Source of the DNA: Desulfurivibrio sp044068515
Lineage (GTDB): Bacteria > Desulfobacterota > Desulfobulbia > Desulfobulbales > Desulfurivibrionaceae
Reading direction: 5' to 3'
Length of the DNA stretch: 64,000 nucleotides
NCBI RefSeq assembly: GCF_044068515.1
Contig: NZ_JBIPKI010000006.1
Coordinates: forward strand, 1-64,000
Positions 1 to 7,945 of the stretch are shown piece by piece. The translations under genes and the position numbers were made by a program. The notes beneath the pieces were generated by a model. The model was not told where the DNA came from. It did no database searches and worked only from the letters and a program-made list of their open reading frames with translations. How positions within the stretch are numbered: position 1 is the stretch's first letter; each line of letters opens with the position of its first letter.

Positions 1-972
1 CCGGGTCCATTGATCCCTGAACTGGCCGAGGGCTTGGCCCGGCCGTTGCAGATATTGGCGTTTGGCCGTTTCCAGAAGATCGGGGTCGGCCGCCAGCTGT
101 TCCACTTTTACCCAGTCGTTGAAAGGGTGGGCCAGAGTCCAGTCCGGGTTGTCGATTTCGCAGTTGGGCAGTCGGTAATGCAGCGCCGGCCGGGGCTTGA
201 TCAGCTCATGTTCGACCGGGGCAGCCAAGACCCGCTCTCGGTCGATTTCGGCAAACAGGGGCAGCAGATCCAGGGGCCGGTTGCGGGTGGGATTGTAGGC
301 CAGGTAGTCATCGATCAGGCCGTTGCGATCCGGCTGATAGTCAGGCTGGAGGATATGGCGGACATAGGCGCCGGAAAAGGGCCGGATGTAGGGGGACAAC
401 TGGCGGCTGAGATCGATGTTGCCGGCCTCGACCAGGGCCTCGTAGAGCAGCATGAAGGCCTGCAGAATCGGGGTGAGCCAGGCAGCGGTAAGGCTGTGGG
501 CTTCAATGTTTATTTGCAGGCCGAAGGCATAGAGCAGGGAGGTCTGGGTGCCCTGGGCTCCTTGCTTTTGCAGGGCCGCCCGCACCCGGTCCAGGCGGGG
601 CAGGGCGGCCAGGGGCAGCGGCGGGGCGACGATTTCGTGGGGAACCAGCAGGCCGGCGACCTCGGCCAGCCAGCGCTCCAAAGTTTCGTTATCCTGGTCA
701 TTGAGTTCAACCCCCAGGCTGCGGAGGTGTTTGCGAAACTGGCGGTCTTTGAGAACCCGGGCATCCAGTTCGATCTGGAAGTCGCCGAACTCGGTGTCGC
801 GCACCCGGCAGACAAAGGGGTTTTCGATTTCCAGCCGGCCGCCGAATTCGGCCAGGACCGCCGTCGCCATGGCCTCGAGTTCGACCCCGGCCATCTCGAT
901 CTCGATCCCGATCCGGCGGGGCTGTCCCGCGGGGCCGTTAGCCCAGGGAAGTTTTCGGAATTCGGTGGTCAT
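1..972 (-). CDS. Putative amidoligase-family enzyme (3' end cut by window edge)
   Basis: An open frame of 324 codons starts at an ATG at 972 and runs off the left edge without a stop, so the C-terminus is missing. The N-terminal part reads RRIGIEIEMAG (residues 19-29), followed by GDFQIELDAR near residues 63-72, the pattern I associate with the Amidoligase_2 family (ATP-grasp/COOH-NH2 ligase fold, glutamine-synthetase-like core). Such enzymes are thought to form amide or isopeptide bonds on peptides or cell-wall compounds, but the substrate here is unknown. The gene lies 150 bp downstream of the potassium channel on the same strand. The start has no strong ribosome binding site. The family call rests on motif recall only. 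Confidence 0.6.
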   Translation of the reverse strand, partial: MTTEFRKLPWANGPAGQPRRIGIEIEMAGVELEAMATAVLAEFGGRLEIENPFVCRVRDTEFGDFQIELDARVLKDRQFRKHLRSLGVELNDQDNETLERWLAEVAGLLVPHEIVAPPLPLAALPRLDRVRAALQKQGAQGTQTSLLYAFGLQINIEAHSLTAAWLTPILQAFMLLYEALVEAGNIDLSRQLSPYIRPFSGAYVRHILQPDYQPDRNGLIDDYLAYNPTRNRPLDLLPLFAEIDRERVLAAPVEHELIKPRPALHYRLPNCEIDNPDWTLAHPFNDWVKVEQLAADPDLLETAKRQYLQRPGQALGQFRDQWTR

Positions 973-1122
973 CGTTGGGTCAATTAAGTTGAATTTGGTC
1001 TTGGTCGCCGGCCGGGCTGGGCCTGTAGAACACCCACCGTTGCCGGTTTCGGCCCCGTGCCGCCGGCGCCGGGCTCTTGAGGGATCCGCGGCGCCTTTAA
1101 TGCCTCGGGTCAGGGTGCCTGG

Positions 1123-2187
1123 TCATTCGCTCTTTTCCCCGGCGGGATTTGCTTCGATCACCAGCAACACATCTCCTTCCCGGATGCGACTGTTTTCTCC
1201 TTCATCGAACTCGATCGAGATTCCATCGCGGTAGATGCGCACCGCAACGCCTTGCTTGATCTCGCGCATATCCCGGCCGAGCTCATCGGGACGGGGGGCC
1301 CTTTCCACCAGGGCGACCTTGCGGCTGGCGGTGAGGAGATCCAGCACATAGTCGGTGATAAAGTTCTGCGAGATCGCGTCCGCCAGCAGGAACCCTCCCA
1401 CCTGGAAGGGGGGTACCGTGATATCGGCCCCCGCCTGGCGCAGAATCTTGACGTTATCGTTGGCCCAGGCCAGGCTGACGATCTTCACTTTGGGGTTGAT
1501 ATTGCGGACGGTCAACACCACCAGCACGGCGCTGTCGTCCCGTTCCAGGGCGACAATCACTGCCCGGGCCTTTTCCAGCCCGGCGTCCCGCAGAATCTCA
1601 TCGTGGCTCGGATTGCCATGCAGGCCGATATAACCGAGATCGGCGGCGTCCCGCACGTTCTGCTCCGAGGCGTCGATCACGACCACGTTTTCGGGCGAGA
1701 CCACCTTCTCGGCGGTTTCCCGGGCCGCCACCCGTCCGCTTTCCCCGAAACCACAGACGATAACATGATCTTGCAGCCGCTCTCTGAGTTTGTTCATGCG
1801 AAAATTCTCCAACACTTTCTGAAAAAGGAACTGGTAGGCGGTGCCGATGAAGATGAACCAGATGAAGAAACGGACCGGGGTGATGAAAAGGGCATCGATC
1901 AGGCGCGAGTGGGTCGCCACCGGCACGATATCCCCGTAACCAACGGTGGTGATCGTGATCATGGCCAGATAAACCGCGTCGACAAAGGAAACATGGCCAT
2001 CCAGCTCGTCGTGATAGCCCTGCCGGTCAAACCAGATAATGGCGATAACCGAGGCCAGCAACAGCAATACGGCGGCCAGGCGCCGGGCCAGAATCCACTC
2101 CGAGCTGGCCTGGGCCCTCATGTAGAGTACCAGGCGTCGGCGCTTGGCAAACTCTCTCCTGGATAGAGCTTCCTTCAAAGATGCCAT
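1123..2187 (-). CDS. Potassium channel protein with RCK (TrkA-N/TrkA-C) domains
   Basis: The 354-residue protein has one membrane helix (about 36-53), a pore loop with the K+ selectivity filter TTVGYGD (80-86), a second helix (about 99-122) and a cytoplasmic RCK regulator. The RCK Rossmann domain begins near residue 141 with GFGESGR (146-152) and ends with a TrkA-C-like segment. This is the MthK/Kch-like 2TM-RCK architecture: a tetrameric inner-membrane K+ channel gated by a ligand bound to the RCK ring. The start ATG has GGAG about 9 bp upstream. It sits between the ABC-F gene and the amidoligase-like gene on the same strand, with gaps of 279 and 150 bp, so cotranscription is uncertain. Confidence 0.9.
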   Translation of the reverse strand: MASLKEALSRREFAKRRRLVLYMRAQASSEWILARRLAAVLLLLASVIAIIWFDRQGYHDELDGHVSFVDAVYLAMITITTVGYGDIVPVATHSRLIDALFITPVRFFIWFIFIGTAYQFLFQKVLENFRMNKLRERLQDHVIVCGFGESGRVAARETAEKVVSPENVVVIDASEQNVRDAADLGYIGLHGNPSHDEILRDAGLEKARAVIVALERDDSAVLVVLTVRNINPKVKIVSLAWANDNVKILRQAGADITVPPFQVGGFLLADAISQNFITDYVLDLLTASRKVALVERAPRPDELGRDMREIKQGVAVRIYRDGISIEFDEGENSRIREGDVLLVIEANPAGEKSE

Positions 2188-2222
2188 TTCTGAGCTCCGC
2201 TGGGCGCGAACAAAGAGTTTGC

Positions 2223-2246
2223 GGGCGGGGACGGTCAGCCCCGCCC
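2223..2246. repeat. 8-bp inverted repeat in the intergenic gap
   Basis: GGGCGGGG and CCCCGCCC flank an 8-base loop in the 279-bp gap between the ABC-F gene and the channel gene. The hairpin could end the ABC-F transcript, but there is no T-tract on either side, so a terminator role is unproven. Confidence 0.35.
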
Positions 2247-2466
2247 CTGGCCGGGGCGGCTCCGGTAAAGTCGCTCCTTAGTGTAGCAGAGATCGGCCAG
2301 GCCGGGTCGTTTTCTTCTAGCGGCAGGATTCCCGGCCTGTCAAGGGAAAACCCAGCCGGAGCCGCCCCCCCTCGGCCGGGAAGACTCGACCGGGAACAAA
2401 AAGCCCCGGCGGGCGGAGTTGAGGGGGGAAAGCGGAGTGTCCCGGGAGGCTGGGGGCCGGTTGCGG

Positions 2467-4104
2467 TTACAGGCGCAGTTCCAGCCGGTTCTGACACAGG
2501 CTTTCCCGCAGGGCGGCGACCTCCGGGTTTTCCAGGTAGTCGTCAAAGTTCATTCGCTTGTCGATGATGCCGCCCGGGGTGATTTCGATAATCCGGTTGG
2601 CGGTGGTGGTTACCAGTTGGTGGTCGTGGGAGGCCAAGAGAATTACCTCAGGGAAGTTGATCAGGCCATCGTTGAGGGCGGTGATTGATTCCAGGTCCAG
2701 ATGATTGGTGGGCTCGTCCAGGATCAGGGCGTTGGCTCCGCTGAGCATCATCCGGGCCAGCATGCAGCGCACCCGTTCCCCGCCAGACAAGACGCCGGTC
2801 TTTTTCAGGGCCTCATCGCCGGAAAACAGCATCTTGCCCAGAAAACCCCGGGCGAAGCTTTCGCCTTCCGTAGGCGGGGTATACTGGTCCAGCCACTCCA
2901 CCAGGGTCAGGTCCTCGGCGAAATAGGCGCTGTTTTCCTTGGGGAAATAGGAGGTGGACATGGTCACCCCCCAGCGGAAATTGCCCCGATCGGGAGCCAG
3001 CTCTTCGGTGAGAATCTGAAACAGGGTGGTCTTGGCCAGGGAGTTGGCGCCGATGAAGGCGATCTTGTCTCCCTTGTGGACCGTAAGGCTGAAGTCGTGC
3101 AAAGCCGTTACCCCGTCAATTTCTTTGCCCAGTCCGGTAATCTCCAGGATGATGTCGCCGCAAGGTCGCTCCGGCTTGAAGAGGACGAAGGGATATTTGC
3201 GCGAGGAGACGGGCATGTCTTCGATGGTGAGCTTATCCAGCAGCTTTTTCCGCGAGGTGGCCTGCCTGGCCTTGGAGGCGTTGGAGGAGAAACGCTGGAT
3301 GAACTCGCTCAACTCCTTGGCCTTGGCCGTGGTCTTGCGGTTTTCGTCCTGCCTCTGCTTGAGGAAAATCTGGCTGGCCTGATACCAGAAGTCGTAGTTG
3401 CCCACGTAAACCCGGATCTCGCCGAAGTCGATATCGGCAATATGGGTGCAGACCTGGTTGAGAAAATGGCGATCATGGGAAACGATGATCACCGTGTTCT
3501 GGAAGCGGAACAGGAAATCCTCCAGCCAGGTTATGGATTTGTGATCCAGATGGTTGGTGGGCTCGTCCAGCAGCAGGATATCGGGGTTGCCGAATAGAGC
3601 CTGGGCCAGCAGGACCCTGACCTTATCGCCGCCTTCCAATTCCTTCATCTTCCTGGACCGAAATTCCTCGGGAATGCCGAGTCCCTTGAGCAGCACCGCC
3701 GTCTCGGATTCCATCTCGTATCCGTTCATTTCAGCGAATTCCGCCTCCAGTTCGCCGGCTCGGATGCCGTCGGCATCCGAAAGCTCAGGCTGGGCGTAGA
3801 GGGCGTCCCGTTCGACCATCAGTTCGTACAGCCGTTTATGGCCCATGACCACGGTATCGAAAACGGTTTCCTCGTCGAAGGCGAACTGTTCCTGGCGCAG
3901 GACCGCGATCCGTTCCCGGGGGCCGACGATGATTTCGCCCTTGTCCGCCTCTTTTTCTCCGGCCAGAATCTTGAGAAACGTTGATTTGCCCGAGCCGTTG
4001 GCCCCGATCAAGCCGTAACAGTTGCCGGGGGTGAACTTGATGTTGACGTCCTTGAAAATAACCCTCTTGCCGTAAGAGAGGGAAAGATTGGCGGCACTGA
4101 TCAT
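2467..4104 (-). CDS. ABC-F family ATPase, YbiT-like
   Basis: The 545-residue protein has two ABC ATPase domains and no membrane segment, as in ABC-F ribosome-associated translation factors. The first domain has a canonical Walker A (GANGSGKST, about residues 34-42), Walker B LLLDEPTNHLD and an EGGDKVR signature. The interdomain linker is charged. The second domain has the signature LSGGERVR and LILDEPTNHLD, but its Walker A reads GANSLAKTT, so the glycine before the lysine is alanine. Overall order and length match E. coli YbiT. The ATG has AAGGA upstream and a good promoter about 95 bp away. The role is probably rescue or protection of stalled ribosomes. Confidence 0.88.
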   Translation of the reverse strand: MISAANLSLSYGKRVIFKDVNIKFTPGNCYGLIGANGSGKSTFLKILAGEKEADKGEIIVGPRERIAVLRQEQFAFDEETVFDTVVMGHKRLYELMVERDALYAQPELSDADGIRAGELEAEFAEMNGYEMESETAVLLKGLGIPEEFRSRKMKELEGGDKVRVLLAQALFGNPDILLLDEPTNHLDHKSITWLEDFLFRFQNTVIIVSHDRHFLNQVCTHIADIDFGEIRVYVGNYDFWYQASQIFLKQRQDENRKTTAKAKELSEFIQRFSSNASKARQATSRKKLLDKLTIEDMPVSSRKYPFVLFKPERPCGDIILEITGLGKEIDGVTALHDFSLTVHKGDKIAFIGANSLAKTTLFQILTEELAPDRGNFRWGVTMSTSYFPKENSAYFAEDLTLVEWLDQYTPPTEGESFARGFLGKMLFSGDEALKKTGVLSGGERVRCMLARMMLSGANALILDEPTNHLDLESITALNDGLINFPEVILLASHDHQLVTTTANRIIEITPGGIIDKRMNFDDYLENPEVAALRESLCQNRLELRL

Positions 4105-4195
4105 GCTGATTCCTTGGGTTCGATGAGGGAAAAAGGCGATTTTCCGGCGGAGTGGCCGGAATGGCGGGGTTGACCGGACTGTTGCGAAATCCGAT

Positions 4196-4224
4196 ATAAT
4201 ACGCCGGATAGCAGATCATTGCAA
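4196..4224 (-). promoter_or_regulatory. Sigma-70-type promoter for the ABC-F gene, with overlapping palindrome
   Basis: On the minus strand TTGCAA (4219-4224) and TATTAT (4196-4201) are separated by 17 bp and point at the ABC-F start at 4104. The -35 element lies inside a perfect 16-bp palindrome (4214-4229, GATCATTGCAATGATC), which could be an operator. Confidence 0.6.
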
Positions 4225-4268
4225 TGATCATTGTGGGGGCTGGACCTGGAGCGACCCAGGCCCGGGCG

Positions 4269-4988
4269 TCAGCGGATCAGGCGGAGGTAGTTGGCCAGCA
4301 GGCGGTGGAAGTCGCGGCCGACGGCGGCGCGGTGGGTCCGGGCCTGGGCCAGGATTTCCTCCGGATTGACCTGCTGGTCGCGAATACCGGCCAGCCATTC
4401 CCGGTCCTGTTCCAGCCAGAGGGCGACATCGCGGGGATCGGCAGCGTGGTTGTCCGCCTGCAGGCCCAGCAGATGGGGCCGACCGCGCACCGAAAGGGCT
4501 TCCACCTGGCAGTGATCCGAAGTCAGCAGCACATCGAGATGCCGGGGCAGAGGTTCCAGCACCGCGTAGCCGTGCCATTTGTAGAGGGGGAGATGCTGTT
4601 TGAGCCCGGCAAAGGCTGGGTGGCGCCGGCCGGCCTGGGTCAGGTGACCCTGGATGAAGCCGATGCTGCTGCGGAAATTGGGCCCGACCTTGGCCCCCAG
4701 GGCCTCGGCCAGCAACTGGTGGCCGAGACAAATTCCCAGGCAGGGCAGGTCGGCGGCCACCGCCTGCCGGATCAGGGCCTTTTCCTCGCGGAGAAAGGGA
4801 AACCGCTCTTCCTCGTCGACATTGGCGCCGCCGCCCAGAATCAGCAGGGCTTCAAAATCCTGGGGGTCTGGGATCTTGCCCAGCCAGACCGGGGCGATCT
4901 CGAGTTCGATTTTAAGCTTGCGGGCCGAGGCCAGCAGGAATTGTCCGGGCCCTTCCCAGGGACCGTGCTGTAAAACCAGAAATTTCAT
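4269..4988 (-). CDS. Class I glutamine amidotransferase (GuaA-N-like)
   Basis: This 239-residue protein is a stand-alone triad-type glutaminase domain. The nucleophile elbow GICLGHQLLAEALG places the catalytic Cys at residue 87, and the oxyanion region LILGGGANVDEEE is present (about 49-61). A YKWHGYAV segment resembles the WHGD segment of GMP-synthase-like amidotransferases. Where these usually have QFHPE, this one reads LQADNHA, so the catalytic His/Glu pair is displaced or modified. Its ammonia acceptor partner is unknown. The synthetase half of GMP synthase is absent here. It sits downstream of amtB/glnK, consistent with a nitrogen role, but that is inference. Confidence 0.8.
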   Translation of the reverse strand: MKFLVLQHGPWEGPGQFLLASARKLKIELEIAPVWLGKIPDPQDFEALLILGGGANVDEEERFPFLREEKALIRQAVAADLPCLGICLGHQLLAEALGAKVGPNFRSSIGFIQGHLTQAGRRHPAFAGLKQHLPLYKWHGYAVLEPLPRHLDVLLTSDHCQVEALSVRGRPHLLGLQADNHAADPRDVALWLEQDREWLAGIRDQQVNPEEILAQARTHRAAVGRDFHRLLANYLRLIR

Positions 4989-5059
4989 GGTCAGTTCCAG
5001 ATTGCCGGGGCAAGGGACCAGATTCAGGCTTCAAGTTCCAGGGTACAGCCAGCGGGGCG

Positions 5060-5103
5060 CGGGGGCAAGAGCAGTCGCGCTGCTCGCTGCTGTCTTGCCC
5101 CCG
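5060..5103. repeat. 11-bp inverted repeat downstream of amtB
   Basis: CGGGGGCAAGA (5060-5070) and TCTTGCCCCCG (5093-5103) can form a strong stem with a partly paired loop. It lies just 3' of amtB on the minus strand and may be a terminator or mRNA-stabilising hairpin of the glnK-amtB transcript. No T-tract follows. Confidence 0.5.
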
Positions 5104-5126
5104 AAACCCTGCTGTTGGGCCTGCCG

Positions 5127-6452
5127 TTAAGGTGTGGTATTCATCTCGAAGCCGGAGTAGGCTTCCATGCCGTGCTCGGTGATATCCAGGCCCCGCCGTT
5201 CCTCTTCTTCATCAACCCGTAGACCGATGGTCAGCTTGATGGCCTGGAAGATGGCCAGGGCGGCGACAAAGCTCACAACCCCGTAGGCGGCGACCCCCAG
5301 CAACTGGATCAGCAAGGAGTGATCGGCGGCGAAGATTCCCACCGCCAGAGTACCCCAGATCCCGCAGGTCAGATGGACCGAAATCGCCCCTACCGGGTCG
5401 TCGAGCTTGGCCCGGTCCAGGATCAGGATCGAGCAGACCACCAGAATCCCGGCGAAGATTCCGATGACCACCGCCGCGCCCACGCTCACCGCGTCGGCCC
5501 CGGCGGTGATGCCAACCAGGCCGGCCAGGGCGCCGTTTAAGGTCATGGTCAGGTCGGGCTTTCTGGTCACCGCCCAGGAGGTGGCCATGGCGCTGAGCAC
5601 CCCGGCCGCGGCCGCCATGGCCGTGGTTACGAAGACGTAGGAAACCATGCCCGGATCGGCGGAAAGCACCGAGCCGCCGTTGAAGCCGAACCAGCCCAGC
5701 CAGAGGAGAAAAACCCCGATGGTGGCCAACGGCATGTTATGGCCGGGAATCGGCCGGATGCCGCCGCCGACATATTTGCCCAGCCGCGGGCCCAGCACGA
5801 TCACCCCGGCCAGGGCCGCCCAGCCCCCCACCGAGTGGACCAGGGTGGAACCGGCAAAGTCATAAAAACCCAGCTCGTCCAGCCAGCCGCCGCCCCACTG
5901 CCAACTGCCTACCCAGGGGTAAATGAAGGCCACGTAAAGGACGGTGAAGACCAGAAAGCCATGCAGCTTGATGCGCTCGGCCACCGCTCCGGAAACGATG
6001 GTGGCGGCGGTGGCGGCGAACATCGCCTGGAAGATGAAGTCGGTCCAGTAGGTGTAAACCCCGATCCCATCCTCCAGGATGTGCAGATCCTCCGGCGAGG
6101 TCCCGATCCCGAAGCCGGCGAAGCCGAGCCAGGATCCCAGGGCGAAATCGCCGGGGTACATCAGGTTGAAGCCCACCGCGGCGTAAGTAAGCAGCCCGAT
6201 GGCGATGATGGCGGTATTTTTGAACAGAATGTTGACCGTGTTTTTGGCTCGGGTCATCCCCGCCTCCAAGGAGGCAAAGCCCAGATGCATCAGGAAGACC
6301 AGAAAGGTGGCCACCAGCATCCAGGTGTTGTTGACGGTATACATGGCCTCGCCGCCGCTGACCGCCGCCGCTTCTCCGGCCAGCAGGGCGGCCGGCAGCG
6401 TAGCCGCGAACAGGCCGCAGGCGGCGGCACTGATGAACTTTGTCGCTTTCAT
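5127..6452 (-). CDS. amtB: Ammonium transporter AmtB
   Basis: This 441-residue protein has a cleavable signal-like N-terminus followed by about 11 membrane helices, as in the Amt/MEP/Rh family. The twin pore histidines are visible in LVHSVGGWAAL and ISVHLTCGIWGTL. It moves ammonium across the inner membrane as a trimer. The start ATG has AAGGAG upstream. It follows the PII gene by 66 bp, the classical glnK-amtB pair, so the PII protein is expected to plug the channel when ammonium is plentiful. Expression is probably driven by the sigma-54 site upstream of the PII gene. Confidence 0.96.
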   Translation of the reverse strand: MKATKFISAAACGLFAATLPAALLAGEAAAVSGGEAMYTVNNTWMLVATFLVFLMHLGFASLEAGMTRAKNTVNILFKNTAIIAIGLLTYAAVGFNLMYPGDFALGSWLGFAGFGIGTSPEDLHILEDGIGVYTYWTDFIFQAMFAATAATIVSGAVAERIKLHGFLVFTVLYVAFIYPWVGSWQWGGGWLDELGFYDFAGSTLVHSVGGWAALAGVIVLGPRLGKYVGGGIRPIPGHNMPLATIGVFLLWLGWFGFNGGSVLSADPGMVSYVFVTTAMAAAAGVLSAMATSWAVTRKPDLTMTLNGALAGLVGITAGADAVSVGAAVVIGIFAGILVVCSILILDRAKLDDPVGAISVHLTCGIWGTLAVGIFAADHSLLIQLLGVAAYGVVSFVAALAIFQAIKLTIGLRVDEEEERRGLDITEHGMEAYSGFEMNTTP

Positions 6453-6518
6453 GGTTTTCTCCTTGCTGATTTATTGTAATTATATTGAGGCCGCTGCTCG
6501 AGGGAGCCCGGGCGGCAA

Positions 6519-6857
6519 TCAGATGGCGTCCTGGTCCTGTTCACCGGTTCTGATCCGGCAGACCGATTCCACCGGCAGGACGAAGATTTTGCCGTCGCCG
6601 ATGGTGCCGTTGCGCGCCGTCTTGACGATGGTATCAACCACCTGGCCTACCTGTTCGCTTGCCACCACGATTTCCACCTTGACCTTGGCGACAAAGTCCA
6701 CTACATACTCGGCGCCACGATAGATTTCGGTATGGCCCTTCTGGCGGCCGAAGCCCTTGACCTCGGTGACCGTCATCCCCTGGATGCCCAGGACGGTAAG
6801 GGCTTCCTTGACCGCGTCCAGCTTGAATGGTTTGATAATGGCTTCAACTTTCTTCAT
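6519..6857 (-). CDS. glnK: Nitrogen regulatory protein P-II (GlnK/GlnB)
   Basis: The 112-residue protein begins MKKVEAIIKPFKLDAVKEAL and contains the T-loop GRQKGHTEIYRGAEY with the uridylylatable Tyr near position 51, and the B-loop NGTIGDGKIFVLP. The ATG at 6857 is chosen because GGAGG lies just upstream and because all P-II proteins start here; a longer frame upstream is non-coding. P-II trimers sense ATP/ADP and 2-oxoglutarate and regulate AmtB and glutamine synthetase. Linkage to amtB favours the GlnK subtype. Confidence 0.95.
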   Translation of the reverse strand: MKKVEAIIKPFKLDAVKEALTVLGIQGMTVTEVKGFGRQKGHTEIYRGAEYVVDFVAKVKVEIVVASEQVGQVVDTIVKTARNGTIGDGKIFVLPVESVCRIRTGEQDQDAI

Positions 6858-6981
6858 CGGGTTTCCTCCTGGTTGACCCCGAAAGGCGCTTTGGGGGGCC
6901 GTGACTTGCCTGCGGCAGGTTTGGCCGGCTTGCCGGGCGCTTCCGGGGATGGTGGGGTTTATTGTCTGGTTGCAGGAGATA

Positions 6982-6996
6982 TCAAGAAACGTGCCA
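6982..6996 (-). promoter_or_regulatory. Sigma-54 (RpoN) promoter of glnK-amtB
   Basis: The minus strand reads TGGCACGTTTCTTGA. It carries the full TGGCACG -24 element, the right spacing, and TTGA in place of TTGC at -12. It lies about 125 bp upstream of the glnK start, consistent with NtrC/RpoN-dependent nitrogen control. Confidence 0.7.
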
Positions 6997-7146
6997 GGTC
7001 CGGCGGCCAGGCTTGTAGCTCGCCCAAAATCTTGATTTAATGCGATAATCATCGACAATGAATGGTGGCTGGTCCGCCCCGGCGGCCGATACATTTTTGT
7101 CGTGGAGCATGATTGATGCCAGAAAAAAATAACAAATTTGTAATTT

Positions 7147-7845
7147 ATGCCGGTTTATCAGCTTGACCCGGAATTGCTGGTCTTCCCGCCACCGGAACTG
7201 GCCCGGGCGGATGGTCTGCTGGCGGTGGGCGGCGATCTGAGCCCGGAACGGCTTTTGCTGGCCTATCAAATGGGGATTTTTCCCTGGTACGGGCCCGATG
7301 AGCCAATCCTCTGGTGGGCTCCGGATCCGCGCCTGGTCCTGTTGCCGGCGGAGTTCCATGTCAGCCGCCGCCTGCGGCGCACCCTGCGCCAGGGGCGTTT
7401 CACCTTCAGTCTCAACCGCGACTTTGCCGCGGTAATCCGGGCCTGCGCGGAAGTTCCCCGGCGGGGGCAGGAGGGGAGCTGGCTGGGAGAGGAAATGATC
7501 ACCGCTTACTGCCGCCTCCATGAAATGGGTTACGCCCATTCGGTGGAGTGCCGGCGGGAGGGGGAACTGGTGGGGGGCATTTACGGGGTGGCCCTGGGCA
7601 AGGTGTTTTTCGGCGAGTCGATGTTCAGCCGCGAGGCCAACGCCTCCAAGGCGGCCCTGGCTCACCTGGTTGAACTGATGCGCTTAAGCGGCGGGACCAT
7701 GATCGACTGCCAGGTGAGTAGTGACCACCTTCTGAGCCTGGGGGCGCGCCTCATCCCCGGCCGGGTCTTTTACCAGCGGCTGGTCCTCGATATCGGCCGG
7801 CCGGAAAGTGGTACAGCCCGTTTGCCCTCCGGCCTTTTGCTTTGA
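7147..7845 (+). CDS. aat: Leucyl/phenylalanyl-tRNA--protein transferase
   Basis: This 232-residue protein matches Aat in length and motifs: GLLAVGGDLSPERLLLAYQMGIFPWY near the N-terminus, ILWWAPDPRLVL, GYAHSVECRREGELVGGIYG and FFGESMFSREANASK. The enzyme transfers Leu or Phe from tRNA to proteins with N-terminal Arg or Lys, feeding the ClpAP N-end-rule pathway in the cytoplasm. The start lacks an obvious ribosome binding site; ATG at 7147 fits the family N-terminus. The gene diverges from glnK. Confidence 0.96.
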   Translation: MPVYQLDPELLVFPPPELARADGLLAVGGDLSPERLLLAYQMGIFPWYGPDEPILWWAPDPRLVLLPAEFHVSRRLRRTLRQGRFTFSLNRDFAAVIRACAEVPRRGQEGSWLGEEMITAYCRLHEMGYAHSVECRREGELVGGIYGVALGKVFFGESMFSREANASKAALAHLVELMRLSGGTMIDCQVSSDHLLSLGARLIPGRVFYQRLVLDIGRPESGTARLPSGLLL

Positions 7846-7870
7846 CAACCCGCCGCTAAATAAGTAACAA
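7842..7870 (+). promoter_or_regulatory. Candidate promoter for the ETF operon
   Basis: A perfect TTGACA (7842-7847) overlaps the aat stop codon and is followed after 17 bp by TAACAA, a weak -10. It would start a transcript about 70 bp upstream of the ETF fusion gene. Confidence 0.4.
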
Positions 7871-7945
7871 TTAATCTTTATGAAATAACGCTGAAAATCT
7901 GCCGCGCTGTTCGGCTGGTGATGATTGCAAGGAGCTGCCGCCTTC

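Noticed and set aside
10..987. Long open frame on the plus strand at the left edge
   Set aside because: It is antisense to the minus-strand amidoligase frame, which shows recognisable motifs and a proper codon pattern; high GC makes such shadow frames common.
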